A DNA stretch of 64,000 nucleotides from Roseovarius nitratireducens. Its GTDB lineage: Bacteria; Pseudomonadota; Alphaproteobacteria; Rhodobacterales; Rhodobacteraceae. This document shows positions 1 through 8,843 of the stretch, one piece after another. Location: contig NZ_PDNI01000058.1 in NCBI RefSeq assembly GCF_002925845.1, forward strand, positions 198,276 to 262,275. The letters are read 5' to 3'. The position numbers and the translations under genes are program-made. How positions within the stretch are numbered: the first letter of the stretch is position 1; every line of letters starts with the position of its first letter. Under the pieces are notes generated by a model. It did no database searches. It was given only the letters and a program-made list of their open reading frames with translations, and was not told where the DNA came from.

Positions 1-80
1 GCGATGGCGCGGCGGCCTTCGGCCTTGATTCCGCGCCGGGACCAGACGGCAACGTCCCCTCCAGGCCAGAATCCGCCACC

Positions 81-1250
81 TCAGAGCGGCAGATACGCCA
101 CCAATTCGCCAACCTGCCGCTCGGGGTCATGCGGCGGGCGCACCAGCAGCGCATCGGAATGGGCGAGGATACTCAGAAGTGAGCTGTCCTGCCGGTCCTC
201 CGCCGCGATCCCGTCCTCCGACAGCCGCGCGCGCATGTAGTGCTCGCGCGGGCCGTTGGCGGGCAGGGGGGCTGCGAGTGGCGCCGTGCGGCGTGGGGCG
301 GGGGCCGTGCCCAACCCCAGCATCGCGTCGATCATCGGTGCCACGAAGACATGCCCGCAGACCATCGCCGAGACCGGGTTGCCCGGCAGCCCGACCATCG
401 CCGCCGCGCCCATGCGCCCCGCCATCAGCGGCTTGCCCGGACGCATCGCGACCTTGTAGAACGCGCGCTCGATCCCCAGTTCCGGCCCGAGCCGCGCGAC
501 GAGGTCGTGATCGCCCACCGACGCGCCGCCGATGGTCAGCATCAGATCACAGCCCTCTGCCAGCCCCAGCACCGTCTCCAGCGAGGCGCGCGTGTCGCGC
601 GCGATCGGCAAGAGCCGCGCCCTTGCCCCGCGCGCCTCGAGCATGGCCTTGAGGCCAAAGGCGTTGGAGGCGATGATCTGGTCGGGGCCGGGGTTCTCGC
701 CGGGCATGACCAGCTCGTCCCCGGTGGCGATGAGCGCCACGTCGGGGCTGCGGCGCACCGGGACGGACGCCACGTTCATCGACGCCAGCAGCGCGAGGTC
801 GGCGGGGCGCAGGCGGCGCGGGGCGCACATTGCCTGCCCGGCACGGAAATCGCAGCCGGCGGCGCGGATGTTGTCACCCGCGCCGATGCCCTCGCCCAGC
901 GTGATGGCCGCACCCTCGCGCGTCACGTCCTCCTGCATGATCACGCGCGTCGCGCCCTCGGGCACTGGCGCGCCGGTGAAGATGCGCACCGCCTCGCCCG
1001 TCCCCACCGTGGCGCCAAAACCGTGCCCCGCCGCCGCCTCGCCGATCACGCTCAGCACCGCGCCGGGGGCAGGGGTCTCGGCGATCGCATAGCCATCCAT
1101 CGCCGAGGCGGAAAAGGGCGGCTGATCGCGGCTCGCCGCCACGTCGCGGGCGAGGATGCGCCCCGCCGCTTCCGCAAGCGGCACCTCCTCGACATCGAGA
1201 GGTGAGATCAGCGTGAAAAGCCGGTCGAGGGCCTCTGATACGGAGATCAT
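81..1250 (-). CDS. moeA: Molybdopterin molybdenumtransferase MoeA
   Basis: The protein (389 aa) is a full-length MoeA/Glp-type enzyme, which inserts molybdate into adenylylated molybdopterin in the last step of molybdenum cofactor synthesis. The N-terminal part shows the family's [10 protein letters not shown] block, the middle the MPT-binding-like [11 protein letters not shown] and the [14 protein letters not shown] block, and [11 protein letters not shown] follows; the order and length fit MoeA. The ATG start overlaps the moaC stop (ATGA), so it is the last visible gene of the trpGDC-moaC-moeA run. The cofactor is needed by molybdenum hydroxylases such as the CO dehydrogenase encoded further along. 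Confidence is high. Confidence 0.95.
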   Translation of the reverse strand: MISVSEALDRLFTLISPLDVEEVPLAEAAGRILARDVAASRDQPPFSASAMDGYAIAETPAPGAVLSVIGEAAAGHGFGATVGTGEAVRIFTGAPVPEGATRVIMQEDVTREGAAITLGEGIGAGDNIRAAGCDFRAGQAMCAPRRLRPADLALLASMNVASVPVRRSPDVALIATGDELVMPGENPGPDQIIASNAFGLKAMLEARGARARLLPIARDTRASLETVLGLAEGCDLMLTIGGASVGDHDLVARLGPELGIERAFYKVAMRPGKPLMAGRMGAAAMVGLPGNPVSAMVCGHVFVAPMIDAMLGLGTAPAPRRTAPLAAPLPANGPREHYMRARLSEDGIAAEDRQDSSLLSILAHSDALLVRPPHDPERQVGELVAYLPL

Positions 1251-1723
1251 GTCGCCTCGTAACGCCCCGATTTGCCGCCATCCTTGAGAACCACCCGGAT
1301 GCCGCCGATCTCCATCGCGCGATCCACCGCCTTGGCCATGTCATAGACCGTGAGCGCCGCCACCGAAACGGCGGTCAGCGCCTCCATCTCGACGCCGGTC
1401 TGCCCGGTGGTCTTGACCGTGCCCTCGATCCGTATGCCCGGCAGGTCCGGGTCGAGGGTCAGGTCCACCGCCACGCGGGTCACCGGCAGCGGGTGGCAGA
1501 GCGGGATCAGGTCGGGCGTCTTCTTTGCGCCCATGATCCCCGCCAGCCGCGCCACCGACAGCACGTCGCCCTTTTTCGCCCGCCCTTCGGCAATGAGATC
1601 AAAGGTTTGCGGGGCCATCCTGATGTGCCCCTCGGCCACGGCCACCCGCGCGGTCACGTCCTTGTCCGACACGTCCACCATATGCGCCGCGCCGCGCTCG
1701 TCGAAATGGGTGAGCCCGGCCAT
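1247..1723 (-). CDS. moaC: Cyclic pyranopterin monophosphate synthase MoaC
   Basis: At 158 aa this has the usual MoaC length and sequence. It starts [18 protein letters not shown], contains the [20 protein letters not shown] and LIPLCHPLP blocks, and carries [23 protein letters not shown] near the C-terminus. MoaC works with MoaA to make cyclic pyranopterin monophosphate, the first intermediate of molybdenum cofactor. Its start overlaps the trpC stop (TGATG) and its stop overlaps the moeA start, so it is translationally coupled on both sides. Confidence 0.96.
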   Translation of the reverse strand: MAGLTHFDERGAAHMVDVSDKDVTARVAVAEGHIRMAPQTFDLIAEGRAKKGDVLSVARLAGIMGAKKTPDLIPLCHPLPVTRVAVDLTLDPDLPGIRIEGTVKTTGQTGVEMEALTAVSVAALTVYDMAKAVDRAMEIGGIRVVLKDGGKSGRYEAT

Positions 1724-2538
1724 CAGAAACCCCCGGCGGTGAGCGGATTGGCCAGCAGCGTGCGGGTGGCGGCGGCCACGTCATCCGAGCGCATCAGCAC
1801 CTCGCCGATGAGAAAGGCGCGCGCGCCGTAGCGGGCCATCTCGGCGAGGTCGTCGGGCGTGGCCAGCCCGCTCTCGCTGACGATCATGCACTCGGGCGGT
1901 ACGAATTTCGACAGCTTGCGTGTGGTGTCGAGACTGGTCTCGAAACTGTGCAGGTTGCGGTTGTTGATGCCGATCATGCGCGAGGCGAGCGCGCCCGCGC
2001 GGTCCAGCTCTTCGCGGTCGTGCACCTCGATGAGGGCGTCCATCCCCCATTCGGTCGCGGCCGCCTCGAGCTCGATCGCCTGCGCGTCTGACACGCTCGC
2101 CATGATGATGAGGATGCAATCGGCGCCCCACGCCCGCGCCTCGGCCACCTGGTAGGGGTCGTACATGAAATCCTTGCGCAGCACCGGCAACTCGCACGCC
2201 TCGCGGGCTGCGCGCAGATACTTCGGCGCGCCCTGGAAACTCGGCCCATCGGTCAGCACCGACAGGCACGCCGCCCCGCCCTCGGCATAGGCTTCGGCCA
2301 GCGCGGCGGGATCGAAATCGGCGCGTATGAGGCCCTTGGAGGGGCTCGCCTTCTTGATCTCGGCGATCAGGCCATAGCCGGTCTTGGACGCCTGCAACAC
2401 GGCTTCGCCAAACGGGCGCACCGGCGGCGCGGCGCGGGCATCGACCTCGATCTCGTCGAGGGGGCGCTCGGCCTTGGCGGCGGCGATCTCCTCGAGCTTG
2501 TAGGCCTTGATCTTTTCGAGAATCGTGGGGGTGGTCAT
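1723..2538 (-). CDS. trpC: Indole-3-glycerol phosphate synthase
   Basis: A 271-aa stand-alone TrpC that closes the indole ring of indole-3-glycerol phosphate in tryptophan synthesis. The TIM-barrel signatures are present: the lysine-bearing [12 protein letters not shown] strand, [29 protein letters not shown] and the phosphate-binding [12 protein letters not shown]. It is not fused to TrpF, unlike the E. coli enzyme. The ATG overlaps the trpD stop codon, which supports this start and an operon with trpG and trpD. Confidence 0.97.
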   Translation of the reverse strand: MTTPTILEKIKAYKLEEIAAAKAERPLDEIEVDARAAPPVRPFGEAVLQASKTGYGLIAEIKKASPSKGLIRADFDPAALAEAYAEGGAACLSVLTDGPSFQGAPKYLRAAREACELPVLRKDFMYDPYQVAEARAWGADCILIIMASVSDAQAIELEAAATEWGMDALIEVHDREELDRAGALASRMIGINNRNLHSFETSLDTTRKLSKFVPPECMIVSESGLATPDDLAEMARYGARAFLIGEVLMRSDDVAAATRTLLANPLTAGGF

Positions 2539-3554
2539 TGGGCCTCCGATGTAGCTTTGGCGAGCGCGGCGAGCCGCATCCGCGCGGCGCCCGAATCGAT
2601 GCTCTCGGCGGCCATCGTCACACCCTCGCGCAGATCATCCGTGCGCCCGGCGACGGTGAGCGCCGCGGCGGCGTTCAGAAGCACGGCGTCGCGATAGGCC
2701 CCCTTTGCCCCGTCGAGCAGCGCACCGAGCGCGCGGCCGTTTTCCTCGGGTGTGCCGCCGAGGATCGCCTCGAACGGGTGGACGGGCAGGCCGAAATCCT
2801 CGGGATGCAGCTCCGCCTCGCGGATGCTGCCATCCTCTTCCAGCGCGGCGAGCCAGGTGATGCCGGTGATGGTCATCTCGTCGGTGCCGTCGCTGCCATG
2901 CACCAGCCACGCGCGCTCGGACCCCAACTGCCCCAGCGTCTCGGCCATCGGGCGGATCAGATCGCGCGAGAACGCGCCGGTCAGCTGCCGCTTCACCCCA
3001 GCCGGGTTGGTCAGCGGCCCGAGGATATTGAAGATCGTGCGCGTGCCAAGCTCGGCGCGCACGGGGCCGACATGGGCCATTGCCGGGTGGTGCATCGGCG
3101 CCATCATGAAGGCGATACCCGCCTCCGCGAGCACCTTTTCCACCGCCTCGGCACCGATCATCACCTTCACGCCCAGCATCCCCAGCGCATCCGCCGCGCC
3201 CGATTTCGAGCTGAGATTGCGGTTGCCGTGCTTGGCCACAACCACGCCCGCCCCGGCCACGACGAGCGCCGTCGCGGTCGAGATGTTGAGCGTGCCCTTG
3301 CCGTCGCCGCCCGTGCCGACGATGTCCATCGCGCCCTCGGGCGCGCGCACCTTGTGACATTTCGCGCGCATCACGGCGGCGGCGGCGGCGTATTCGTCCA
3401 CCGTCTCGCCGCGGGTGCGCAGCGCCATGAGAATGCCGCCGGTCTGCGCCGGTGTCGCCTCGCCCTCGAACAGGATGGTAAAGGCCGCCTCGGCCTCGCC
3501 GCGCGTGAGCGCCCGGTCGGCGGCGGCGGCGATGAGCGGGCGGATGTCGCTCAT
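2535..3554 (-). CDS. trpD: Anthranilate phosphoribosyltransferase
   Basis: TrpD (339 aa from the MSDIRPL start) transfers phosphoribose from PRPP to anthranilate. The PRPP loop [19 protein letters not shown] and the [17 protein letters not shown] segment are intact. The frame stays open 53 codons upstream, but the chosen ATG overlaps the trpG stop (ATGA) and gives the family's usual length. The catalytic domain is separate from the TrpG glutaminase, unlike the E. coli TrpGD fusion. Confidence 0.96.
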   Translation of the reverse strand: MSDIRPLIAAAADRALTRGEAEAAFTILFEGEATPAQTGGILMALRTRGETVDEYAAAAAVMRAKCHKVRAPEGAMDIVGTGGDGKGTLNISTATALVVAGAGVVVAKHGNRNLSSKSGAADALGMLGVKVMIGAEAVEKVLAEAGIAFMMAPMHHPAMAHVGPVRAELGTRTIFNILGPLTNPAGVKRQLTGAFSRDLIRPMAETLGQLGSERAWLVHGSDGTDEMTITGITWLAALEEDGSIREAELHPEDFGLPVHPFEAILGGTPEENGRALGALLDGAKGAYRDAVLLNAAAALTVAGRTDDLREGVTMAAESIDSGAARMRLAALAKATSEAQ

Positions 3555-4132
3555 GCCGGCACCTGCATCATGTTGAGAAAATTGCGCAACAGCGCGTGGC
3601 CGTGCTGCGAGGCGATGGATTCGGGGTGGAACTGCACGCCGTGGATCGGGTGCGCGCGGTGACGCAGGCCCATGATCGTGCCGTCGGCCAGCTCGGCGGT
3701 GACCTCGAGGCAATCGGGCAGGCTGTCGCGCTCGACCACGAGCGAGTGATAGCGCGTCGCGTCAAAAGGCGAGGGCAGCCCCGCGAACACGCTTGTGCCG
3801 TTGTGCCGGATTTCACCCATCTTGCCATGCACGATATCGGAATGCCGGATGACGCGCCCGCCAAAGGCCTGCCCGATGGCCTGATGCCCGAGGCACACGC
3901 CGAGAAGCGGGATGTTCGCCTCTGCCGCCGCGCGCGTCAGGTCGAGGCAGATGCCCGCCTGATCCGGATCGCAGGGGCCGGGCGAGAGCAGGATGCCGGC
4001 GGGCCGGAGCGCCATCGCCTCGGCCACGTCCATCGCATCGTTGCGCACGACGCGCGTCTCGGCCCCCAGTTCGCCCACGTAATGCACGAGGTTGTAGGTG
4101 AAACTGTCGTAATTGTCGATCAAGAGCAGCAT
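3551..4132 (-). CDS. trpG: Anthranilate synthase glutamine amidotransferase component
   Basis: A 193-aa class I glutamine amidotransferase that supplies ammonia to TrpE. It begins [20 protein letters not shown], which is the family start. The nucleophile Cys80 sits in [11 protein letters not shown] and the catalytic His/Glu are in [10 protein letters not shown]. The frame is open 27 codons further upstream, but those residues look unrelated to the family. It heads the trpGDC-moaC-moeA run, while trpE lies about 3 kb away in another operon, so the two anthranilate synthase subunits are not co-transcribed here. Confidence 0.96.
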   Translation of the reverse strand: MLLLIDNYDSFTYNLVHYVGELGAETRVVRNDAMDVAEAMALRPAGILLSPGPCDPDQAGICLDLTRAAAEANIPLLGVCLGHQAIGQAFGGRVIRHSDIVHGKMGEIRHNGTSVFAGLPSPFDATRYHSLVVERDSLPDCLEVTAELADGTIMGLRHRAHPIHGVQFHPESIASQHGHALLRNFLNMMQVPA

Positions 4133-4272
4133 GGCGCCTGTCCTCTGGCAACGGGGCTGTTGGCCTTGGGGCCGGTCGCGGTATACTTGTTCAGGCTTGC
4201 GCCGGACCGTCAAGGGGCGCTAGGCCGGAAACAAGGGCAAACGGGCGGAAGAAACAAGGGGCGAGGGCGGCA

Positions 4273-5751
4273 ATGCGCGGTGTTCTGGCGGGAATGATGA
4301 CAGGCCTTGTCGTGTCTGGCCTTGTGCTTGGCACCGCGTCGGTGGTGGTCGATCTCGCCGACATGGCGGCGCTGCGCAAGCAGGCCCCCGATGCCGGTTC
4401 GGTCGAGGTGCCGCCGGGCTCGGGCTTCGACGCGGTGCGCGAGGATCGCGAGACGGCACTGCCGGAGGTCGGGGACGGCCCCGACCCCGCCGCCGCGCCG
4501 CGCGTGCCCGAACCTGCCCCCGACGACACGCGCGGCCTGAGCGGGGCCGATACCGCCCCGGCGCCGGCCACGGGCGACGCGACATCGCTCGGCGCGCCGC
4601 CTGCCGATGCGCCGGATACGGGCGGCGTCGCGGTCCAGAGCGACAGCCCGGTCCTGCCCAGCCCGCAGGCCCCGGCCCCCGTGCAACCCGAGGAGGAGAC
4701 GCGGCTGTCGATCTCGACCGAACCGGCCCAGCCGCCAAGCCCCGACCCCGGCGAGAGCGATGCCGGGCTGGCAAGTCCCGACAATCAGCGGGCCCCGGCT
4801 AACGAGACCGGCGATGCGGGGGCGCAGGCCCCTGACGCGCAGGCGGACGACACGGCGCCTGCCGACGACAGCGTCGCCGCCATTCCCCCTGACGACGGCG
4901 CGCCCGAGACCGCCCCCACCCCGCGCCGGATCGTGCCAGAGAGCGGCGGCGCCCTCACCGGCGACCGCGCGGGGGACGTCACCACCGACCGTCTGCCGCG
5001 CATCGGCGAGACACCACCCGAAGAGGAAGCGTCCGCAGCCGAGCCAGAGCCAGAGACCGTCCCTGAGGCGCAGGGCGCGCTTGCCCGCAATGCCGTCGAG
5101 GCCGACGTGCCGCGTGACAAGCCGCTGATGGCCATCGTGCTGATCGACGAGGGGCAGGACGCGCTTGGTTTTGCAGCGCTCGAGGCGTTTCCCTACCCGC
5201 TGAGCATCGCCATCCCGGCCAGCCGCGCGGATGCGGCGCAGGCGGCTGCGCGCTATCGCGAGGCCGGGTTCGAGGTGCTGCTCGCCGCCGACCTCTCCGA
5301 GGGCGCGACCCCCGCCGATGTCGAAACCGCGATGTCCGCCTGGCTTGACCGCGTGCCGCAGGCGGTCGCGGTGATCGAGGGTGACGGCACCGGCCTTCAG
5401 ACCTCGCGCGCGGCCAGCGCGCAGCTTGCCCCGATCCTGCTGGAGAGCGGCCACGGCCTCGTGATGCGGCCCAACGGGCTCGACACCGCGCGCAAGCTCA
5501 TCGCGCGCGAGGGCGTGCCGGCGGCGACGCTGTTCCGCGATTTCGACGCAGAGGGACAGGATGCGGCCGCCGTGCGCCGCTTTCTCGACAACGCGGCGAT
5601 GCGCGCCACGCAGCAGGATGAAGGCGTCATCATGGTCGGCCGGCTGCGCGCCGACACGATCAGCGCGCTCCTGCTCTGGGGCCTTCAGGATCGTGCGGCG
5701 AGCGTGGGCCTCGTGCCGGTCTCGGCGGTGCTGCGGCAGGGCGCGGAATAG
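4273..5751 (+). CDS. Divergent polysaccharide deacetylase family protein
   Basis: A 492-aa protein with three parts. Residues about 1-30 form a hydrophobic N-terminal anchor or signal. About 35-275 are a low-complexity Pro/Ala/Asp/Glu-rich linker. From PRDKPLMAIVLIDEGQD (about 277) to the end is a domain resembling the divergent polysaccharide deacetylase (YibQ-like) family. The linker suggests the domain is held in the periplasm away from the membrane. It is divergent from trpG across about 140 bp and converges with the pseudouridine synthase gene. Catalytic activity is not established for this family, so only the fold is assigned. Confidence 0.75.
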   Translation: MRGVLAGMMTGLVVSGLVLGTASVVVDLADMAALRKQAPDAGSVEVPPGSGFDAVREDRETALPEVGDGPDPAAAPRVPEPAPDDTRGLSGADTAPAPATGDATSLGAPPADAPDTGGVAVQSDSPVLPSPQAPAPVQPEEETRLSISTEPAQPPSPDPGESDAGLASPDNQRAPANETGDAGAQAPDAQADDTAPADDSVAAIPPDDGAPETAPTPRRIVPESGGALTGDRAGDVTTDRLPRIGETPPEEEASAAEPEPETVPEAQGALARNAVEADVPRDKPLMAIVLIDEGQDALGFAALEAFPYPLSIAIPASRADAAQAAARYREAGFEVLLAADLSEGATPADVETAMSAWLDRVPQAVAVIEGDGTGLQTSRAASAQLAPILLESGHGLVMRPNGLDTARKLIAREGVPAATLFRDFDAEGQDAAAVRRFLDNAAMRATQQDEGVIMVGRLRADTISALLLWGLQDRAASVGLVPVSAVLRQGAE

Positions 5752-5754
5752 CGG

Positions 5755-6306
5755 CTAGGCCCGCGTCTCGCGCCATTCGCCCGGGGCGAGGCCGTCAAGC
5801 GTCCATTCCCCCACCCGCCAGCGCACCAGCCGCAAGGTCGGGTGGCCGACATGGGCGGTCATCCGCCGCACCTGCCGGTTGCGTCCCTCGGTGATGGTGA
5901 TTTCCAGCCAGCGATCGGGCACCGACTTGCGATAACGCACCGGCGGGGTGCGCGGCCACAGGTCCGGCGGGTCGATCTGGCGAACCTGCGCCGGGCGCGT
6001 CGGTCCGTCCTTGAGCACCACACCCCGCCGCAGCGCGTCAATAGCGTCCGCATCCGGCACCCCCTCTACCTGCACGAGATACGTTTTTTCCGCCTTGTAA
6101 CGGGGGCTTGCGATGCGATCCTGAAGCTTTCCATCATCGGTCAGCAACAACAGCCCCTCGCTGTCGCGATCCAGCCGCCCGGCGGGATAGATGCCGGGCA
6201 GGTCGATGAAATCCGACAGCGTCGCACGGGGGCTGCCCTCGGTGCCCCGGTCGGTGAATTGCGACAGCACCCCGCAGGGCTTGTTGAACAGGACGAGGCG
6301 GGCCAT
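5755..6306 (-). CDS. RluE-type 23S rRNA pseudouridine synthase
   Basis: The protein (183 aa from [10 protein letters not shown]) belongs to the RsuA/RluB/RluE group of pseudouridine synthases. The catalytic aspartate lies in [18 protein letters not shown], and the terminal [20 protein letters not shown] block is typical. It lacks an N-terminal S4 domain and is short, which matches RluE rather than RluB or RluF. The open frame extends 11 codons upstream, but MARLV fits the family start. It stops 3 bp from the convergent deacetylase-like gene. Confidence 0.88.
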   Translation of the reverse strand: MARLVLFNKPCGVLSQFTDRGTEGSPRATLSDFIDLPGIYPAGRLDRDSEGLLLLTDDGKLQDRIASPRYKAEKTYLVQVEGVPDADAIDALRRGVVLKDGPTRPAQVRQIDPPDLWPRTPPVRYRKSVPDRWLEITITEGRNRQVRRMTAHVGHPTLRLVRWRVGEWTLDGLAPGEWRETRA

Positions 6307-6345
6307 CCCCGCCTCTTGCCCCACAGAGGCGCGCGCCACAAGCGC

Positions 6346-6966
6346 TCAGTTGGCGGGGCGCAGCCCCTCGCGGATCTTGTAGGTCCAGGGCAGGCCCGCG
6401 TTGCGCCAGCCGTTGACGGCGCGCACGCCGGCCTTGTTCTTGTCGCCCTCGAACCCGTCGACGACATTGTAGAGCGTCACGTCGACACCCGCCTCCACCA
6501 GCCTGCCGATGGCCGCCGCACTGCGCGAGCCCGAGCGGCACATCACCAGCAGCGTGTCGATGCCGCGGGCGGCGTCGCTGGCAAGCCAGGCTTTCATCTC
6601 GTCCACGAAGGTGGGGTTGTCGACCATTCCGTACTCGCCCTTGAGCGAGGTTTCCGCGAGGTTCGGATCGACGAATTTCGACGGGATATTGGCCGCCGCC
6701 TTCGTCGCGTACCCGATCAGCATGATCTCCGACGGCGTGCGCACGTCGATCAGCGCGACATTGTCCTGCGCCTCCAGCACCCGGCCCGCCTCGGCGGCGG
6801 TGATGTAGAGACCGGGGGCGGTGTGCTTGCTCTCCTTGAGGCTGTCGGCGGCGACGGGCTCCTGCAGGTCCAGCGGCGCCGCGGCGAGCCCGAGCGGGGC
6901 CAGCGAGAATCCGGCGAGCATGAGCGCCGCGGCGGCGCGGCGGCAGAGATGGGGAAGGGGGGTCAT
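6346..6966 (-). CDS. Secreted rhodanese-like sulfurtransferase
   Basis: A 206-aa protein with a signal peptide (basic start, then LMLAGFSLAPLGLAAA, cleavage near 30) and a rhodanese domain. The active-site loop is CRSGSR, with the persulfide-forming Cys in LLVMCRSGSRSAAAIG and the conserved DVRTPSE earlier. It should act in the periplasm on sulfane sulfur. A clear AAGGAG ribosome site precedes the ATG at 6966, so the 22-codon upstream extension is not used. The promoter holds an ATTC-N8-GAAT palindrome and an FNR-like box, which suggests control by reactive sulfur and oxygen. Confidence 0.86.
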   Translation of the reverse strand: MTPLPHLCRRAAAALMLAGFSLAPLGLAAAPLDLQEPVAADSLKESKHTAPGLYITAAEAGRVLEAQDNVALIDVRTPSEIMLIGYATKAAANIPSKFVDPNLAETSLKGEYGMVDNPTFVDEMKAWLASDAARGIDTLLVMCRSGSRSAAAIGRLVEAGVDVTLYNVVDGFEGDKNKAGVRAVNGWRNAGLPWTYKIREGLRPAN

Positions 6967-6979
6967 GGCGTGTCTCCTT

Positions 6980-7003
6980 ATATATTCGATATTTAGAATA
7001 TAT
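6980..7003 (-). promoter_or_regulatory. ATATATTC-N8-GAATATAT palindrome, SqrR/BigR-type operator candidate
   Basis: A perfect 8-bp inverted repeat with an 8-bp spacer lies directly upstream of the rhodanese ribosome site. Its core, ATTC-N8-GAAT, is the pattern I recall for SqrR/BigR persulfide-sensing ArsR-family repressors. Read on the minus strand, the right arm also contains TATATT, a good -10 hexamer, so a bound repressor would block the promoter. No sqrR/bigR gene is in the window. Confidence 0.6.
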
Positions 7004-7025
7004 TTTATCCGGCCAGCCCGCTGCC

Positions 7026-7039
7026 TTGACATGGATCAA
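7026..7039. promoter_or_regulatory. FNR/FnrL-like box upstream of the rhodanese gene
   Basis: TTGAC-N4-ATCAA differs at one position from the FnrL consensus TTGAT-N4-ATCAA. If TATATT at 7002-6997 is the -10, the start point falls near 6990 and this box is centred at about -42, the position for class II FNR activation. Confidence 0.5.
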
Positions 7040-7147
7040 CCCGGTTCAAGGGGTGCGCGCGATGGCATCCGGCTGCGGTTGGCCTCCTGATGCCGTTCGC
7101 CTCCTGCCCCCGCGCGGGACAAGGCGTGCTTGCACGCCGCCGCGCGA

Positions 7148-7179
7148 GCGCCCGACCGCCCGGACGGGCGGGCGCTTTT
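7148..7179 (+). other. GC-rich hairpin followed by four T
   Basis: An 11-bp stem with one mismatch and a 6-nt loop is followed by TTTT on the plus strand. It looks like a terminator for plus-strand transcription, but no plus-strand gene precedes it. It could serve trpE only if it works in the opposite direction without a T-run. Confidence 0.3.
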
Positions 7180-7319
7180 GCAACGGCGCAAGCCGCTGCT
7201 AGCTAAGAAGTATCTTGCACCATAAACCGCGCAGCCCAATCGTCAGTGCGCCCACCCGCGGTCGGGCACTCGCGCGGCTCATCGCGTCATGCCAAACGTC
7301 CCCCCAGGCCCAACGCGCC

Positions 7320-8831
7320 TCAGCCGTTGCCCTCGCCCGAGAACCGCGCCGCGTCCGCCGCCGCGCGGCGGATGGCGTTGGATTTGTGGACCGTCTCCAT
7401 GTACTCGGCCTCGGGGTCGCTGTCGAACACGACGCCGCCGCCTGCCTGTATATAGAGGTCGCGGTCCTTCACCACCGCCGTGCGCAGCGCGATGCACACA
7501 TCCATGTCGCCGCCCGCGCTGAAATAGCCGACGCCGCCGCCATAGACACCGCGCTTTTCCGGCTCCAGCTCGTCGATGATTTCCATCGCGCGCACCTTGG
7601 GCGCCCCCGAGACGGTGCCGGCGGGCAGCCCCGCGAGCAGCGCCGAGAGCGCGTCCTCCCCCTCGGCCAGTTCTCCCACCACGTTCGAGACGATATGCAT
7701 GACGTGGGAATACCGCTCGATGACGAATTTCTCGGTCGGCCGCACCGTGCCGATTTTCGACACACGCCCCGCGTCGTTACGGCCCAGGTCGAGCAGCATC
7801 AGATGCTCGGCCAGTTCCTTGCCGTCGGCCAGCAGATCGGCCTCGAGCGCGCGATCCTCCTCCGGCGTGGCGCCGCGCGGACGGGTGCCCGCGATCGGGC
7901 GGATCGTCACCTCGCCCTCCATCACCCGCACCAGGATCTCGGGGCTGGCACCGATCACCTGGAAACCGCCGAAATCGAAATGGAACATGAACGGCGACGG
8001 GTTGGTGCGCCTCAGCGAACGATAGAGCGCAAAGGGCGGCAAGGTGAACGGCTGCGTCCAGCGCTGTGACGGCACCACCTGGAAAATGTCGCCCGCGCGG
8101 ATGTATTCCTTGGCCTTCTCGACCGCCGCCATATAGCCCGGCTTGGTGAAATTCGACACCGGCGCGGCATCCTCCTGCGCCTCGCCCAGCGTGCGGCTGG
8201 CTTGCGGCAGGTCGCGGTCGAGGTCGCGCACCGCGTCCATCACCCGCTCGGCGGCCTGGGCATAGGCCGCGCGCGCCGATTGACCGGCCTCTGCCCATGC
8301 AGGGGCCACGACGATCACCTCGCCCTTGACCCCGTCGAGCACCGCCACCACCGAGGGGCGCAGCATCACCGCGTCGGGCAGGCCCAGCGTGTCGGGCGGC
8401 GTGTCGGGCAGATGCTCGACCAGCCGGATCATGTCATACCCGAGGTAGCCAAACAGCCCCGCGCTCGCCGCCGGCAGGTCGTCGGGCAGGGCGATGCGGC
8501 TCTCGGCGATGAGCGTGCGAAGGTTGGAGAGCGGATCGCCCTCCTGCTCTTCAAAGGCGTCGGCGTCGAACCGGGCGGCGCGGTTGATACGGCTCGTGTT
8601 CCCGTGGCACTGCCAGATCACGTCGGGCTTCATGCCGATGATGGAATAGCGCCCGCGCACCTCGCCGCCGGTGACCGATTCCAGCAGAAAGGCGTCGCGC
8701 GCCGCCCCCGTCAGCTTGAGCATCAGCGACACCGGCGTGTCGAGATCGGCAGCAAGGCGCGTGTACACGATCTGGTTCTCGCCCGCCCCGTGGGCGCGGG
8801 CAAAGCTCTCGAAATCCGGTGTCAGGTTCAC
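7320..8831 (-). CDS. trpE: Anthranilate synthase component I
   Basis: TrpE (503 aa) makes anthranilate from chorismate using ammonia from TrpG. The chorismate-binding core is complete: EYIRAGDIFQVVPSQRW, IAGTRPRGATPEED, MLLDLGRNDAGRVSKIGTV, GTVSGAPKVRAMEIIDELEP and the C-terminal IQAGGGVVFDSDPEAEY. The N-terminal LLES block fits feedback-sensitive TrpE. Translation starts at GTG, 12 bp after the PpiD-like gene. No obvious trp leader peptide precedes it. Confidence 0.96.
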   Translation of the reverse strand: MNLTPDFESFARAHGAGENQIVYTRLAADLDTPVSLMLKLTGAARDAFLLESVTGGEVRGRYSIIGMKPDVIWQCHGNTSRINRAARFDADAFEEQEGDPLSNLRTLIAESRIALPDDLPAASAGLFGYLGYDMIRLVEHLPDTPPDTLGLPDAVMLRPSVVAVLDGVKGEVIVVAPAWAEAGQSARAAYAQAAERVMDAVRDLDRDLPQASRTLGEAQEDAAPVSNFTKPGYMAAVEKAKEYIRAGDIFQVVPSQRWTQPFTLPPFALYRSLRRTNPSPFMFHFDFGGFQVIGASPEILVRVMEGEVTIRPIAGTRPRGATPEEDRALEADLLADGKELAEHLMLLDLGRNDAGRVSKIGTVRPTEKFVIERYSHVMHIVSNVVGELAEGEDALSALLAGLPAGTVSGAPKVRAMEIIDELEPEKRGVYGGGVGYFSAGGDMDVCIALRTAVVKDRDLYIQAGGGVVFDSDPEAEYMETVHKSNAIRRAAADAARFSGEGNG

Positions 8832-8843
8832 GTGCGCGCGCCC

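Larger units (their letters stand above)
6967..7319. other. Regulatory intergenic region between trpE and the rhodanese gene
   Basis: No gene is supported here. The part next to the rhodanese gene (to about 7040) is its promoter, unusually AT-rich for this genome. The rest lies downstream of the trpE stop and contains a GC-rich hairpin (7148-7175) and no convincing reading frame. Confidence 0.6.

Noticed and set aside
1-80. Possible 5' end of another minus-strand gene after moeA, with a GTG right after the moeA stop
   Set aside because: Only about 25 codons are visible and they show no recognisable motif; two frames are equally possible.
7148-7179. Terminator for a plus-strand gene
   Set aside because: No supported plus-strand gene lies upstream; kept only as a hairpin of unknown use.
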